Below, piece by piece: positions 36,401 through 49,444 of a DNA stretch of 64,000 nt (positions are counted from its first letter, which is position 1; every line of letters starts with the position of its first letter). The notes beneath the pieces are model-generated. The model did no database searches. It saw nothing but the letters and a program-made list of their open reading frames with translations, and was not told where the DNA came from. This stretch comes from Lethocerus indicus (taxonomy: Eukaryota; Arthropoda; Insecta; Hemiptera; Belostomatidae), in assembly GCA_019843655.1 (NCBI GenBank), contig JACDQD010000005.1, positions 6,165,575 to 6,229,574 on the forward strand. The letters are read 5' to 3'. Made by a program: the position numbers and the translations under genes.

Positions 36401-37102
36401 ATAATATGTGTCTCAAAATGATTGCGAATGATGAAATTAAGAGATACAATGATGATAAATATTATTTATGTACCCGGGATTGGTTCCACAGCGCTGGGCT
36501 TTAGTTATCATCTGTATTATGCGTCCGGAAGCATAGATATAAATGAACACGTATAATTATTTCTGTTGCTAAATTACCGCTAAAATAAGTAACCTATGTT
36601 GTGAAATAGTATCTCCCGTAGCGTAATCCCTATATTACACCGGGGTCTGTTTAATGGGTTTTAATGCGACGTAACAACGTGTGATTTATTGAAGAGACCC
36701 CCCAAATAAATAATTTGTTGTCAATTTTCATATCAAACGGGCACAGCGGTTCGGAACCCCTTGAATGCATCGCCGGAACGCTCTGAATTATTTATAGTCC
36801 CAATTCAGGAAGCATGATCGTTTATCCTGCGGGTGGGGGGAGGGTGGGAAGACTCTCGTAGGTTGTACTAAACTATTGCAAATCGGACGTCTATTGCTTT
36901 ACATGTTACGGCAAACGTTCGGGCCGGAGCGTGCGCCCCCCCCACAAGTTATTCAGTTAGAGTACAATAAACAGTTCTGGGAATATCGGAATCGATGGAG
37001 CGTGATCGGACAAATCTTTCGAGTAGTGGTTGGGGGGTGGGGAATCCGTTAATGACCGTGAATCCCGTCCTGTGGGTGGGTGTCCCTGCCTTCGCGTGCA
37101 CG

Positions 37103-37131
37103 TGTCCCCCCAGAATAACTGTGGGGTGACA
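37103..37131. repeat. 10-bp hairpin with one mismatch
   Basis: TGTCCCCCCA (37103-37112) pairs with TGGGGTGACA (37122-37131) except for one position, around a 9-nt loop. It lies inside a GC-rich island. Confidence 0.55.
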
Positions 37132-38574
37132 AATTCAACAGAGGAAGATGGCGAATATGTGCCCGGTCCGCGTCCAATTTTCGCAACGCCCGGCTTTCGT
37201 GCCATTGTCCAAACGGTCTTTGTTATACTGGTCCGATGAGTTTCGAATAAAGCAAGATTACGATTTCGTGTTAACGTATCTTCATAACCCAAATTAACCG
37301 ATTGAAGCAAACTCTGTCACAAAATTCAGGATAAAGTAGCCAAGTTTAACAATTCAGGGACTTCAATAATTGTACGGGAGCATTCGTATAGTAAATTTTT
37401 TGTCTAAACTTTTTTCTTACGCCTGCACTTTTTTAAAGTGTTGCAGTAGATGTTATTGAACGAATTTTATTAGTTATTCTCGATACAGACTAACGATTCG
37501 ATTAAGACTGTACGGAAGAGGATGGTGGGGCTTCCTTAGATAAACACTAAGGCTTTTATTTTTCTAGTTAAAAGTTACATCCGACCCGTTCACGTGGCCG
37601 AAAAAACTGCAAATCCTAGAAGGACATTTCGATCATTTGAGAGTTCGTTCGTTCGATTGAGCGAGAGTAAAAATGAAGGCCGGGATTTGAGAAGACACGC
37701 CTTTTGGAGGTTAGAACCGGCGCCCTATATCGGCGGTCGGTGTAAAGTTACACAACGATATCTGCGGGGGCAAAACAAGACCGATATCGGCTCTCGCTAC
37801 AAATGGGCCGACATCAGAATCTCTTCAACTTCGACTCGGCGAAATACGGAGGAATCATCATCATTTCTCTTTCGCCCTTTCTCAATCTTCACAGCGGCGA
37901 ACATTACCGCGGTACCGAGGTAAAAATTCTCTGTGAAAGGTATCCGAGCCGAAGGGGTTGTTTACACCCCACTAATATACAAATACCCCTCCCGCACCCC
38001 ATCACTCTTTGCGCCGCCCTATCGCAATCTTTCGTCACCTTTTTATTTTAGTTTTTCGTGCGCGCTTATATTTATTTTTCTCTCCGCACTTTTCTACTTC
38101 TTACGGAAGTACTCTGTGTTTTCATTTCGCGCACAATTGGCAATCGGTCTAATATCTCGAGACGATTATTAAAGAAAAAGGCCATTATTAAGATCGAGGG
38201 GCCATTAGAAAAATCCTCAGTCTGTAATAAGCGGACATGATATCACTTTAGAAAGAAACGGGTAATCATTTCACCGTAATTACATTATCATTAGATAGTA
38301 CTGCCTGCTGTTAACACAATGTAAGGTTTCGGGATTACCAATACTTTACGCCCTCGCTAAATGCCCACCTTTTTACCGGGGCTGATAACAAATTTCTGTT
38401 AACCGGTTACGTGTGCGTACTCTATCTACGAGAGAGCAATTATCTTTTGGAATTATCTCGATAGTTATATTATGAAATGGCATCGTTATCCACCGCGCGC
38501 GCGTGTGTGTTGTGCAAGGTATCGCGTGATGTTTTTTTTTGTTTTTGACCGTCCGTTGTCTTACTGGCGGCGAT

Positions 38575-38778
38575 AACAGTAACTACTGTTTCTCGGATTG
38601 GGGTGAATCACCGGGGGCTCAATCTGACCGGTGTGTTTTTCCCGGCGATTGGGGGATGAAAACGCGGCGCCTGTCGGGCTCTGGGGGCCGGGGCCGGGGC
38701 CGGACGATGGTTTTACCGATGAAATCGAGGCGGTGAATAACCCGCTTCGGTAACCGCAGAGCTGAGTGTGATTCACCC
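38575..38778. other. Nested inverted repeats around a GGGGCC-type tract
   Basis: AACAGT-AACT-ACTGTT (38575-38590) is a perfect small hairpin. GGGTGAATCAC (38601-38611) and GTGATTCACCC (38768-38778) are perfect 11-base complements 156 bases apart. Between them lies a threefold GGGGCC tract (38684-38701), a potential G-quadruplex. The arrangement could fold as one large stem. Confidence 0.45.
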
Positions 38779-39322
38779 GCCGGTCCCATCCCGTCATCTG
38801 ACGGCAATATCATCCTTGATCCTTATCGTCCGATAAGGAACAAGCCCAATGAACAGTAGCTTCTGTACATTGACCGGGGATCAAAATTTTGTTTTGTCCT
38901 TTTAATCGTTATCAATTAAGATTTTAAGCTCGTTAAAATCATTTGAAAGTGAATAACTCAAATAAATGATTTTTCTATACATTGCAACATGAATTTTCGG
39001 GACTGACACATTTTTTATGCATTATTTATTATGACGTAATTTATGCATTATTTTATCCATAATAGAATTGGATTTTTTAAACGATACAAACAATAAATAT
39101 TGGAGTTATGTTCAGGCATTCTAATATAACGAGGAACGTATATAGGTATTGTTATATAACGAAATCATTCTTTGAAAGATTTTTTTAACCTTTTATTTTT
39201 TTGTACAATCAACCACATATACCTATTGGTACAAATGTTTTGTTTTTTCCACGTGGATGTTTGGAAGGTAGATAAAATATATTCATAATCATGGTTAATA
39301 TGATGACTCGATGCAAAAATGA

Positions 39323-39324
<2 letters not shown>

Positions 39325-39367
<43 letters not shown>
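39325..39367. repeat. (AT)n microsatellite
   Basis: Uninterrupted AT tract of about 43 bases. The long Tyr/Ile frame crossing it on the minus strand is an artefact of the repeat. Confidence 0.96.
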
Positions 39368-39370
<3 letters not shown>

Positions 39371-40720
39371 TTGTAAAATAACAACACAAATTTATAAAGA
39401 ACTTAAAATAAATAACATTTGCACTTTGTTATTAGTAGGGATGACATATATGTGATTATTTATAATAGTGTTTATATTTATACGCGTATTGTTTTCCTCG
39501 TCAATTCCAAATTTTAACAATCAATCAGGTTTTCTCAGTACCGTCCAAAAAAATATTTCTGTTCAAAAATGTTCTCTATGATTTTCCAGACTCCATTGCA
39601 TCATCAATAATACTCTTTCACCAGTATAAGTTGGAAGGATGTCATTACGTATTTCTAATAACTAAACCGGCCACGGGTCAACAGATTTTTTTTATGATCG
39701 GTATTTACTGCCGCAATTCCCCCAAGTTGCAGCCGAGTTGTTAATTTGAACGCCGTAAATTTGAAAATCTTTAATTAGTGGTGGGAAAGTATTAAAAGCG
39801 GGAGGGAGGGAGCTACTGTTATTAACAGAAAACAAGGCGGCGGCGGGGACTGTTGAAATTCCTAGCCAGTTGAAACTGGGTCGCCGGCGGGCAATATTAA
39901 AACGACATACCGGGGCGGCACTTACACGGTGATTAGATTTCAACTAGTGGGACCGGCCGAAAATGATTATACCAACGCGAAGAGCTTCTCCCATTATTAT
40001 TGTGCCCCTTGCCCCATGCCCCCCCATGTGTGAAAGCGGGCGCCTCCAGCAGAACCCAGCCCCTCACCCCGGTTATCCTGGACATACTGTCGTTAACGGG
40101 ATTCAAGAAAAATTAATATTTCTAATCGGTGTCCTTAGTTATGGAACTCCGGTATATTGGAAACGGAGTGTGTGTACATTTATCAGTGCAAATTCACTTT
40201 AAATGATTCCTGAAAATTCTTTCCATTTTTATGTTGAGTAGTTATCAGAAAGATACAAATATCCTTCAAAATTTTGGGACTATTTCTTTCATTCAACACC
40301 TCGGTTTCTATCGTCGACACTTTTTAAAACTCTGAAGTTATTTTAGAATTAATAAAATATTTTCGTATTACAAAAATTATTATATGTTCGCTAACGTATT
40401 TTATATTTTCATTTCGTAATCAACAAATCAGATCATGTAAGACCTGGGAGAACCGTTTAGCCGTTAATCTCGCTTTCGAAGTCTAATGCCGCATTAATCA
40501 TTATTATCGTTGGGAAATGTCATACTGTTGACAGGACTGGAGTGAGTAAATGCGCTCACCTTTTTTAAAATTATATAAAATCGGGCTGTTACAGAGTTAT
40601 TTTACGGCAGCCCGGATTAGACTTAATGATGTAATTTTCCTTAGCATAATGAACTTATCTATTTGATTTGAAGTAGTAGGATGTGTGTTTATAAATATCA
40701 TAACCGTTATAACCTCCATT
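39368..40720. other. Gene-free stretch
   Basis: AT-rich with one GC-rich island at about 39830-40080. No coding frame or RNA gene is supportable. Confidence 0.55.
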
Positions 40721-40798
40721 TTAACCCATTTGCATCCAAGCGCGGAATATTCCGCTAGCCACGACTGTCTATTATCACCAAGCGCGGAATAATCCGCG
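40721..40798. mobile_element. TTAACCC-led palindrome pair, possible piggyBac-like end
   Basis: TTAACCC (40721-40727) is followed by two similar palindromic units that begin CCAAGCGCGGAATA: GCGGAATATTCCGC, perfect over 14 bases (40742-40755), and CGCGGAATAATCCGCG, imperfect at its centre (40783-40798). piggyBac-family ends begin with CCC next to a TTAA target, which this resembles. No opposite end was found nearby, so it may be a solitary remnant or an unrelated paired binding site. Confidence 0.35.
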
Positions 40799-41279
40799 AA
40801 CAATATATGTTTTTCCTGTTTTGTAAAAAAAAAATAAAATGCCATGTTTGAGGTATAATATTGCGTATTAGTCGTATTTTTGATAAAATCCTTATTGATG
40901 ATGGAAATGAATTAAATCATTTTCGTTTAAATTATTTTCATCTTCTGTCTGCATCTACCGATTTGGACCTAGGTAAAATTGTAGTTTCGTCTGTAAATTA
41001 ATTAAGCGCCTAGGAATAAGGTATCGTGGCGTATTTACAATTTGAACTCCAGAACACTCTATAGAATCAATTACTCGGTTTTGATCTATTAGGGTTTAGA
41101 TTTATGACGAGTGAACACGCAGTCCGATGCGGGGGAGGTTTTTATCGTTTAAGCACGACCATCGCACCGTATTTATTCGTTCCCGAACTAATAAGAAAGT
41201 CGCGGCACGTACCGTAGGAGGTTGTGTGTGCGGAGAGGAGGCAATTATAGGTCTGACCGAGGTAGTAACGCGAACGGGG
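40799..41279. other. Stretch leading into the CpG-rich candidate promoter
   Basis: AT-rich to about 41100, then rising in GC toward the island. No gene is seen. Confidence 0.5.
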
Positions 41280-41583
41280 TATAAAATATAGGTAGGTGTA
41301 GGTGTGTGGGCGTTGCGCGGTGAGGCAGTCGGCGCGCGGCTCGGGCCCGGCCGACACCGGCCGAGGGCGCCCGAGCCGGCTCCTCCGCCCCGGCCCCCGG
41401 CCCTCTTTCAATATCCGCCCCGTGTTTGTTCCCTTCTTTTGACACACTTTCCCGGCGGCAATTTCGCGTCCCGGCGAGCAGAGTGTGCCGCGCGTCGCGG
41501 AGTGTGTGCCGCCCTCGCCCGAATTTAGCCCCGACCCTCGCCGCCCGCCCCGGCCACTCTGCTGGCCCGCGCCCCCCCGTCAG
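41280..41583 (+). promoter_or_regulatory. Candidate TATA promoter and first exon in CpG-rich island
   Basis: TATAAAA (41280-41286) stands just upstream of the most CpG-rich part of the window (about 41310-41870). A start of transcription near 41310-41325 would give a first exon ending at the donor CAG|GTTAGT (41584). Two PHO/YY1-type GCCAT motifs (GCCGCCATTTT near 41650 and its complement near 41694) follow. A 74-codon frame at 41304-41528 is Pro/Arg/Ala-rich and probably not translated. The downstream gene cannot be identified, and a minus-strand promoter is also possible. Confidence 0.35.
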
Positions 41584-42007
41584 GTTAGTACCCTTAAACT
41601 AAGCGAGATCCGCCGGCCCCCACTCCGGCCTCGGCCCCCGGGGGTGGGGGCCGCCATTTTTAACCCGCTATTTGGCACTCGGCACTTCGAATAATGGCGC
41701 CCGAACCCGGGGGCGCCCCGAGTGGGCGTACGCGGTGCCCTGTTGCCCGAGTAACCTACCCCACCGATCAGCTGATCGGCGGCCTCCGCCCGAGAGCGAC
41801 ACTGTCGACCAACCGTCCCCACTACCGCCCTACGCATTTTCCAATTAGTGTCCACCAAATATAATACTCCCATGCTTACATAGCACTTGGAAAGTATGCT
41901 CTATGGCATTATTTGCTTAAAAAAATTCTCTTTTACGTTAGCCGCTTGTGATGATTAGGCTAGAGGGCCTTGTGGTTTTTGACCAACTTGGTTTTATAGC
42001 AAACTTA

Positions 42008-42054
42008 ACGTTTTACGTGATCGACAAGACAAAAGGAGGTGATACGGATAGATA
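42008..42054. repeat. Dispersed repeat B, copy 1
   Basis: Aligns without gaps to 47916-47962, 37 of 47 bases identical by my count. The most conserved parts are ACGTTT, TGATCGA and AAAGGAGGTGATA. On the complementary strand both copies read like I-(Y/F)-(P/S)-Y-H-L-L, and copy 1 sits in a 107-codon frame (41994-42317). Confidence 0.6.
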
Positions 42055-45000
42055 CTAATAACCGCTTGCGGAGCGTCTGTAGTGAGTTGATGACTATTGC
42101 ATATTGGTTCTTGTATACTTATGCAGTATATATATTTTGACATTTTTAACGCGATTTCTCCGATGTCAACTGAGATTTTTAAACGGCTTCTACACGACGA
42201 GCCGAATCCTTTAATGAATGCTTCAAATCCTTTAAAGAAACTTCTACTCTCTAGGTAATTCAGTTCGACGCTTGACTTCGTCAGTAGTACGTTACAATAC
42301 AACCGGGACATAGACACCTCGGGGAAATCAAATTGGTCAAAAACTGAGATATATGTACAGTATATCCTTAATTACATTGTACATTTCAAATCCCTTGCTT
42401 GAATAATTTTGCGTAAGATTAGAATTAGAATCTTCAGGCCAGCTATTGATAGTCTTTAAGCTTTAGAATGTCGGTGATCTATAACAAAGCCTTCACTTAC
42501 TTCACTCTGTTCCACTGTCGATCCTTTGATGATCATCCTATTTGACTAGAATAATATATGCAGCAGTCCGAGTGGTTTAGTATACATATATGTGAAAATA
42601 AATAAATATATAAATAATACTCGTTACACTGTTGGTGCTAACATGAGAACGGGGCGACAACACTTTTAAGAGTGCACTTAACTGGGTAATACAAAGGTTA
42701 TCAATTAGTTTATCGGGAGGTAATGGACTGCTTTACAGCCACGATGATAACGCCTCAAGGAGTTTTCAATTCGTCACCCTCTCCGTTTGTGTTTCCACTT
42801 TGTCAAAGTCACACGCAATACCTTTCCTTCTTGTTGTTTTAAAAAGAAATCTGTTTATATATTTAGCGGGAGGCTTCTTGCAACGTTTAAATTTCAGTTG
42901 TGCAACATAATATAAAAAAACGTAATGTAAATAAACGCTAGAACTAATCCACGTTGGGAACTATTCATAATATCTATGATTACAACTAATTTTTAAAATA
43001 AGGTATCTATCCATATATTAACAGTCATTTGTCGATTGCGTAAGTTGATAATTCGGGAATACAAGCTCAAAATACTTCCAAGCAAGAAATATACTTGGAG
43101 TTTTCCGAAATGCCCAATCAATTAGTTACAATCAATTGATTGTGTTCCAGTGATATGGCACTGAGATAGGAATTAGGAGTGACGGTGTAGCGAAGCGGTG
43201 GGAGTGAGAGTAAGGTCAGGTCGTAGCGTGCATGTAACAGGGTTGAGGTCGGCCGAGGTCATGTACCGCCAACGAGGACTCGCTGGCCTCTCAACCCGAG
43301 GAAAATTATCCCCTACAGGAAACTCCTCCGGCCGCCGATTTCCTTTCAAAATTGCCCGGCCCCTCCCGCCAGAAAAAATGTTTCCCGATTTTTTCTTTTT
43401 TTTTTTTTGCCGCGGTTTATTATTAAACTTCGCCATATGCACGACGTTGAGCGGTGCGCACCAATTTCGCAGCAGTGCGAAATTCGATACGGTAACACTA
43501 CACTGTGGCATTGCTAAGGATTCAAGGATGAATGGGGGGGGGGGGGGCTCCCTGACGGGGTGCACAGCCGGCCCAGCATGTAATGGTAGTAAATATTGTG
43601 TCACTAAATGTAGCTAATAGTTGACTGCTTAAATAGAGGTGAATAAAAAGACACCATACTATCTTTACCCTAAATTCGTCTTCTGTATTATTTGTGTATA
43701 GCGTCATGTTTGCCTTCCGGCGATGTAATTTCGCCATATTTGTCATTCGTCGTATATTCCAAATTATTAAGCACAAACTAATTAACCCGTAAGCTCTCCA
43801 TTAAATGAGAAACAGGAAAATTATTTCTAGGAAAAAATAATTTTTCCATGCCTCAATTTTCTTATGTATTATAATTTCTTGCATATAACATAATTATTGT
43901 CCTAAACCCCTGTTGTCCACTACTAAGCTTGTGAAAATCACGTCGTTTAATTAAAAAGAAACGGATAATTTCTCATATATTGGACAGATATAACGCGGAT
44001 ATTTATCTCAGTTCGTATTATTTTAAATATCAAGATGTTCATTTCAGAAGCTGTTCTCATTGATACTAAGTTGACACTTCTCTAAACCGTCGATTGAATA
44101 GAGGGCGTTAGTTCACCTCTTGGTCAGAGGCACAGTGGTCGGGATCCCTCGGGATAGGATCGGGAGTTCCCCGCCTCCGAGGGGAATTCGCCTCACCGCA
44201 TTATTTTATTCGCGACCTCGTCCAGAAGGGAAACACATTCTGTTCGCGCCTAATGCCAATCTCTAGAGTATGCTCGTTTCCGGCGGAAGAAATTCTCCCC
44301 GCCCGAATCGCGAACTCTTCTGGGACGATGTCCTCCCTCCTTCTATAGATACGCGATAAAAATTCAAAACAAGAAGTCCTTTTCGCTCGTCGTACTTTGA
44401 GATTTGAATTTTCTAGGTTAAAACCTCTGTCTAACCCGTAAATATGAATATTATGCGAAGAATATCGCGGGTATATTCCAGGTTGTTTCTAAGTCAGAAT
44501 GCCTTTGGGCTGAACCGCTAGTTCGACTCTATTAAGAAAAGTGCCTCTGTAGCTTTTCCAGATTACTGATGCTGACATTGCACGGTGCAGATAGGCTAGA
44601 GAGGATACAGAAGATTGGATGATATTCGAAACTTTCGTGGACCTCCTTTTCCCGATGTAACCCTATCAGCAGGTTTCTTATTAATTCGGTTTCTGCTTCT
44701 CGCCGTAGTTGCGAGTATTAACGAAAATGAGGTTACGGAAGCGGGACCCCTTTCCTTAGAAATTTTGTAATACAATTTTGGTGCGTTCAATAATTTTAAA
44801 CAAACTTTCGCTCACATCTGCCAGTAATCTGTAATGAAATGATATGCGATGCGTTCAATTTTGAGTTTTCCAGTTCGTATTTTGCTATGTCCGGTTGAGG
44901 GTCAACGGTCTTGAGGGTGGCGCAAAAAAAAGATGAAGACCCAGTTCAGAGGCCGGTTAAAAATTAAAAAACGGAAATATGAATCGACCCCTATCCGACT

Positions 45001-45615
45001 GAAGTTCGGAAAATAAACGGGGTCGTTCATTAGGCCGGGGTTGGGGGGGTCCCCGAAAAATGGATTAGCTCTGATTAGGCAGGGGCCGGGGGCGGGTCGC
45101 CGTATCAATTTGTGCCCTGGAGAGCCCAAGCAGCCCAATCAATGCGGGACAGAAGCGCTTTAAATGCGATCAACCGTAAAAGTGCTCGAAAACCCCCGTC
45201 ACTTCGCTATTGGCTAAATAATGGAACCCGCCATGTCCCGTCCGCTCCGCAAATAGTCCGACCTTTAATTGGGGGGAAGGCACTTTTCCCTTTCGTTTTC
45301 GATCGTTGTTCTCTGTCCCCGCCAATTCCTCCCCCCCCCCATCGACATGTGCGTTAGTTTCTGGTATGAATCGATTGAAATGAACGCCTCTAACACCATT
45401 AGTCGTCACCGTATGTTATTAAATGTCTCCTAATGATTCAGCGCTACTTGTAAAAACATTCTTACTCACAGACGTGAAAGGAAAATGAAATTCCGGCATA
45501 AACCGGCTACTGCCTTCGCTCCCTAATTGGAAATTCCAAAGTTTAGGCCTAAAACCAATTTAGAACCCGAGGCCAAACGAGCATACAGAGCACTTTCAAA
45601 TTATAATAATTTAAC

Positions 45616-45635
45616 ACATTATCATATGATAATGT
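45616..45635. promoter_or_regulatory. Perfect 20-bp palindrome
   Basis: ACATTATCAT followed directly by its exact complement ATGATAATGT, with no spacer. It lies in AT-rich DNA with no gene close by. It could be a dimeric binding site or simply a chance AT palindrome. Confidence 0.55.
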
Positions 45636-47915
45636 AAAAATATTATTACATCACATTTTGGAACAATGATTTATTGTAGTCAATATTAGACAACTGATAA
45701 AATATTAACAAATGAATGAGAAAATGCGCTAATTTTTTTAATTTATTGCAATATTTAGGACTAATATTTTAAATATGCTGCGATTTTTTTTGCGTAGCAA
45801 CATTTTATGGCTTCCGGATAAAAAACTGATTACTGAACCACCCGCCCAAGAGAACCGGTTCGAAAAGTGGACCGGACGACCGAATAAATTATTTTTAATC
45901 GCTTCAATTCTATCCAATCGGGCGGGCTTCAGTGGCCTTTTTCCCTCTGTTAATTCCGAATCTGGATTCGTTGAACCGGTTGGGAGCGGACAAATTTCCG
46001 CTGGAAGTTTTGAAATTTCGGTCGATGAGCAGTCGGTAATTATTCTTAGGATGAAAGAGGGGAGGTGAGGAGAATAGTAAGAGATAGAGGGGGGGGCTGT
46101 CAGTAAAGGAGGAGTTAAGGAAAAGGAACAAGTTTAAACAGCACTTGGCAGGGCCTTTGTTTTTTCGTCGGAACTTTTCATACGGGTTCTTCGGAGCTCT
46201 TTCCCGCCGCCGAGTTCACCTGCCTCCCACGGTTACCACTTTCCTCAACTTTTTCACAAACTCCTCTTTTGTGATAATTCTCGAGTAGATTCTTATTTCA
46301 AGTTTTATCTACACTTTTGACCGGCCAGTAGCGTTTACTGAAGGAAGCGGGAGATGAAAGGATACGTTCGATGGGAGACTACCGCTCGATGCTTGTATAC
46401 AAGAAACAAATTATAAATTATAATTTGCATTTCACTGAAGACCGATGTCTGAGGAAATTATGAACACGAAATATAAATTTTTGTTGAAATTATGATAAAC
46501 CTGAGGTATTCCTAAATATTTAGGTTCAGGTTCCAGGATTTTTAAGCCTCTGATTTATAGGTTTATTTACTTTTTTCTCGGGGTTTAAATTTTAAACATT
46601 TTATATTCATTTTCAACGATTTTTCTCTCTATTTCTCAATGTTTCCCTTTGTTGTTCGCATTAGCCTCAAGATATACTGCGGTTTATGGGACAAAACTCT
46701 TTGTGCCGCCATGTAGCTTCCACCATTTTCGTGGAACAGTTCCAGAAAGGAGGAGCTCATATTTTACCGTAAACGTACTCATCTAAACCAACTCCCATGT
46801 TTTTCTCGTCCGCCGTCTGTATTTATATCGACCTTCCGCCCTCATAGCAATCGCAATGGAATGTTGTTTGACGTCCGCATTTTTCAAGGCCTGAGATTTA
46901 TTTAAAGATTTTCTTTCGAGTAAAATGTTTGTCAGTCGTATTTTGTACTTGAGGAAAAGGCCATCTTGGCGCTGGTATTGAGGTTAGCGGCCTAATAACT
47001 GCATTTTATTTCGAAAGGTGTTCTTGAGGACGACAGGACGAAAAAGATTTTCGTAGAAGAAGAAAATAAAGAAAACAGAATTTTTCATGCACCGCTCAGC
47101 TTTACTTAAATCGCTACTGCAATGACAGAATGCTACCGAGGATGACCGCCAACCTGAGACCGGCACATTTAGTTGGCCGTAATATTAAGCAACTACAAGG
47201 AATGACTCCACCAATAACCATCTGAAGGTTTAGGCCCACGAACGTACGAACGACAAATAACCAAGAGTATAAAACGGTTCTAAGGTTATAAAACCAATTC
47301 TTTATCCCTGTCGAATCGTTTTCTTGGAGGCGGTCAATTAGGAACAGAAAAGAAGGACTCGGCATACGGGATATTAGATCACCGTTGGCCATATATGGTG
47401 GGAAAAACACCGGCCGCGGAACTGTATAAGGCGCGTAGGATTTTGGGACCGATCCAAATGTGGCTTCTGTCAGAATTTAAATATTGCATTCTGGCCGGTA
47501 CCAAAACAACCGCTTCGGCATTTATGAGCCCACTCTCTTCCGACTGTCGGAAAAAACAAATTAATTCTACTTTTGTTTTCGAGTTCCCGCTTGGTCGGTG
47601 GTTATTGGAAAAATGCCGATATATTTTATGACTTAGCTGAGTTCACCGAAGAATAGACATGATCTGTACTATTGCCTTAAATGCCGATATTATTCTTTCT
47701 GAAACTCAGGGTAGCAAAATTTAAAAAATAAATATAAATAAATTGAACTATTCAGATCATATGGTAAATCTAAAGAATTATAATAACATCATTCAAACAT
47801 AAATACTTCCCTAGATATACTGGTTTGTCTCATTTAGAAGTAATGTAGTTGTGTGACATTTGAATGACTTTTTTTGTCTCAGGGATACGGCTGAAGTTAC
47901 GGTCGAAATATCTAT

Positions 47916-47962
47916 ACGTTTCATGTGATCGATGAGGGGAAAGGAGGTGATATGAAAAGATA
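47916..47962. repeat. Dispersed repeat B, copy 2
   Basis: Partner of 42008-42054 in the same orientation. An acceptor-like tract (TTTTTTTGTCTCAG) ends 34 bases upstream at 47882, but no matching donor was found. Confidence 0.6.
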
Positions 47963-49432
47963 TAGGCCACAGGGCTTGTTAAAAGAGTTATAATAATGTT
48001 ACGAACGATGATGATTCGGCTGCTAATTTGTCATTCATTATTTCTTATCTCAGTTAGTTCAATTATAATAACGACTCCTAACATTGTTTTCCCTTGACGT
48101 TCGGAAAGCATAATGATAACAGTTTGGTTTGAGGGCTTGGAGAGTTTGTCTGCCGCCACTCAAACGATATACAGACTCCATTGGGTCAATTACTAGACAG
48201 TTTTCAGCTTCTCTTCAGTAGTATATACTCACTTATTTAATTAAAGAAATGTGTTCACCCTAACTACATCACATATCATTATTGTCACTGTTTTAAATTA
48301 ATTTCTGAGCCTTTAGCGTGATGTTTAATTGTAATTATAATGATATTAGGCTTTAGTAGCTGGATGATAACGCAAAATCAATTTTGATTACATCATTTTG
48401 AATTCGGTCGTGCGAATAAATGCCGTATGAGTTAAGGGACCGTGTCTTATTAAACCGGAGTTACCATTAGTCAGTGTCGGCTTAATTCAGGATATTGTAC
48501 CCTCGTGGGAGGGGGACAAAAAAGATGCCTTTCCGGTTTGAGCAAGGCACAGGGCAAATTGCCGAATTCGGCAATCCTCCTGATTGTTATAGATTGAGAA
48601 TTGAGCCGTTTTTTCCGGGATCAGAGCCGGGCAAATTGCCCCTTTGGGAGTGGGGCAATGGTTCGCGCGCAGCTATGGATATCACCGCGATCCGCCCCCG
48701 CCACTCTGCCGCTTCGTTAAACCGATTCAATGCCGGTTAATGAAGTTATTTAGCCCGCCGTTTGAATACAGTTAGTTCGTGCCGACCGTGGAATGCCAAG
48801 GGGCGCGATGGCACTCGTGACCGTGACATTGAGCTTATCTGAGCCCGAGGAACTGTTAAAAACTTGTTTGATCGATATTATGGATTGAAAATATTGCGCC
48901 ACGATTACGCAATTTAAACTATAGCGCGATTTCGATTCTCAGTAAAATTTTACCGAGTCATGTCAATGCACATGTTCATATTCACCCAGATTAATCTTTA
49001 CTTTTTTAATTTAAAGTTGTTGGATCGAAACAACTAGAGCCATCTGAAGTTTTATTCCTAATTCCGTCGTAGAAAACAACTTAAACGGCATACATCCGTA
49101 ATATTCACTTGCTGGGTCGTGGATGAATTTGATCTCCATACAAAACCACGATACCGCAAGCCCAAAATTGGAATTATTATCGACCAGATTTTTGCAAATT
49201 AAGGTAGTTCCAAGCGGCGTAAACTGCCAACGCGGCAGTTTCATGACCGCCCCTCGTTTTGTAATTGAAGGGGGGAGGGGGATGAGGGAAAAAAGTAACG
49301 ACGTCCCTTCTGCCGTAGCGCAATGAGACGATGGAGAGTTCCGGGGTGATTGGGGTCCCGGGGCCCGGTGCCCGTGGCCAGGGATCAACTCCACCTTGGG
49401 CCCAACTTCGTTAAGCCAATTCAGTGATGCCT

Positions 49433-49444
49433 AATGACGTCATT
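49433..49444. promoter_or_regulatory. CRE-type palindrome AATGACGTCATT
   Basis: Perfect 12-bp palindrome with a TGACGTCA core. Cores of the same kind occur at 3071 and 20343 in the window. CREB/ATF binding is inferred from the motif only. Confidence 0.5.

Larger units (their letters stand above)
30493..39324. other. Gene-free stretch right of the coding gene
   Basis: The left part may hold the promoter and leader exon of the minus-strand gene. GC-rich islands lie at about 33170-33440, 34130-34360, 35090-35420, 36820-37200 and 38540-38810. A tRNA-like B-box on the minus strand (GGTTCAAATGC near 30710) may mark an old SINE fragment. A hairpin with 10-nt arms and one mismatch lies at 37103-37131. 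No open frame here has coding character or splice support. Confidence 0.5.

Noticed and set aside
41304..41528. Pro/Arg/Ala-rich frame in the CpG island
   Set aside because: Expected by chance in CpG-rich DNA, which lacks stop codons. Treated as possible leader exon instead.
43173..43617. Opposing frames of 139 and 143 codons
   Set aside because: Both cross homopolymers (T9 and G12 types) and occupy the same DNA on opposite strands, with no recognisable domain on either.
46984..47631. Frames of 60-98 codons on both strands
   Set aside because: They overlap, have no splice partners, and their composition follows local base content.
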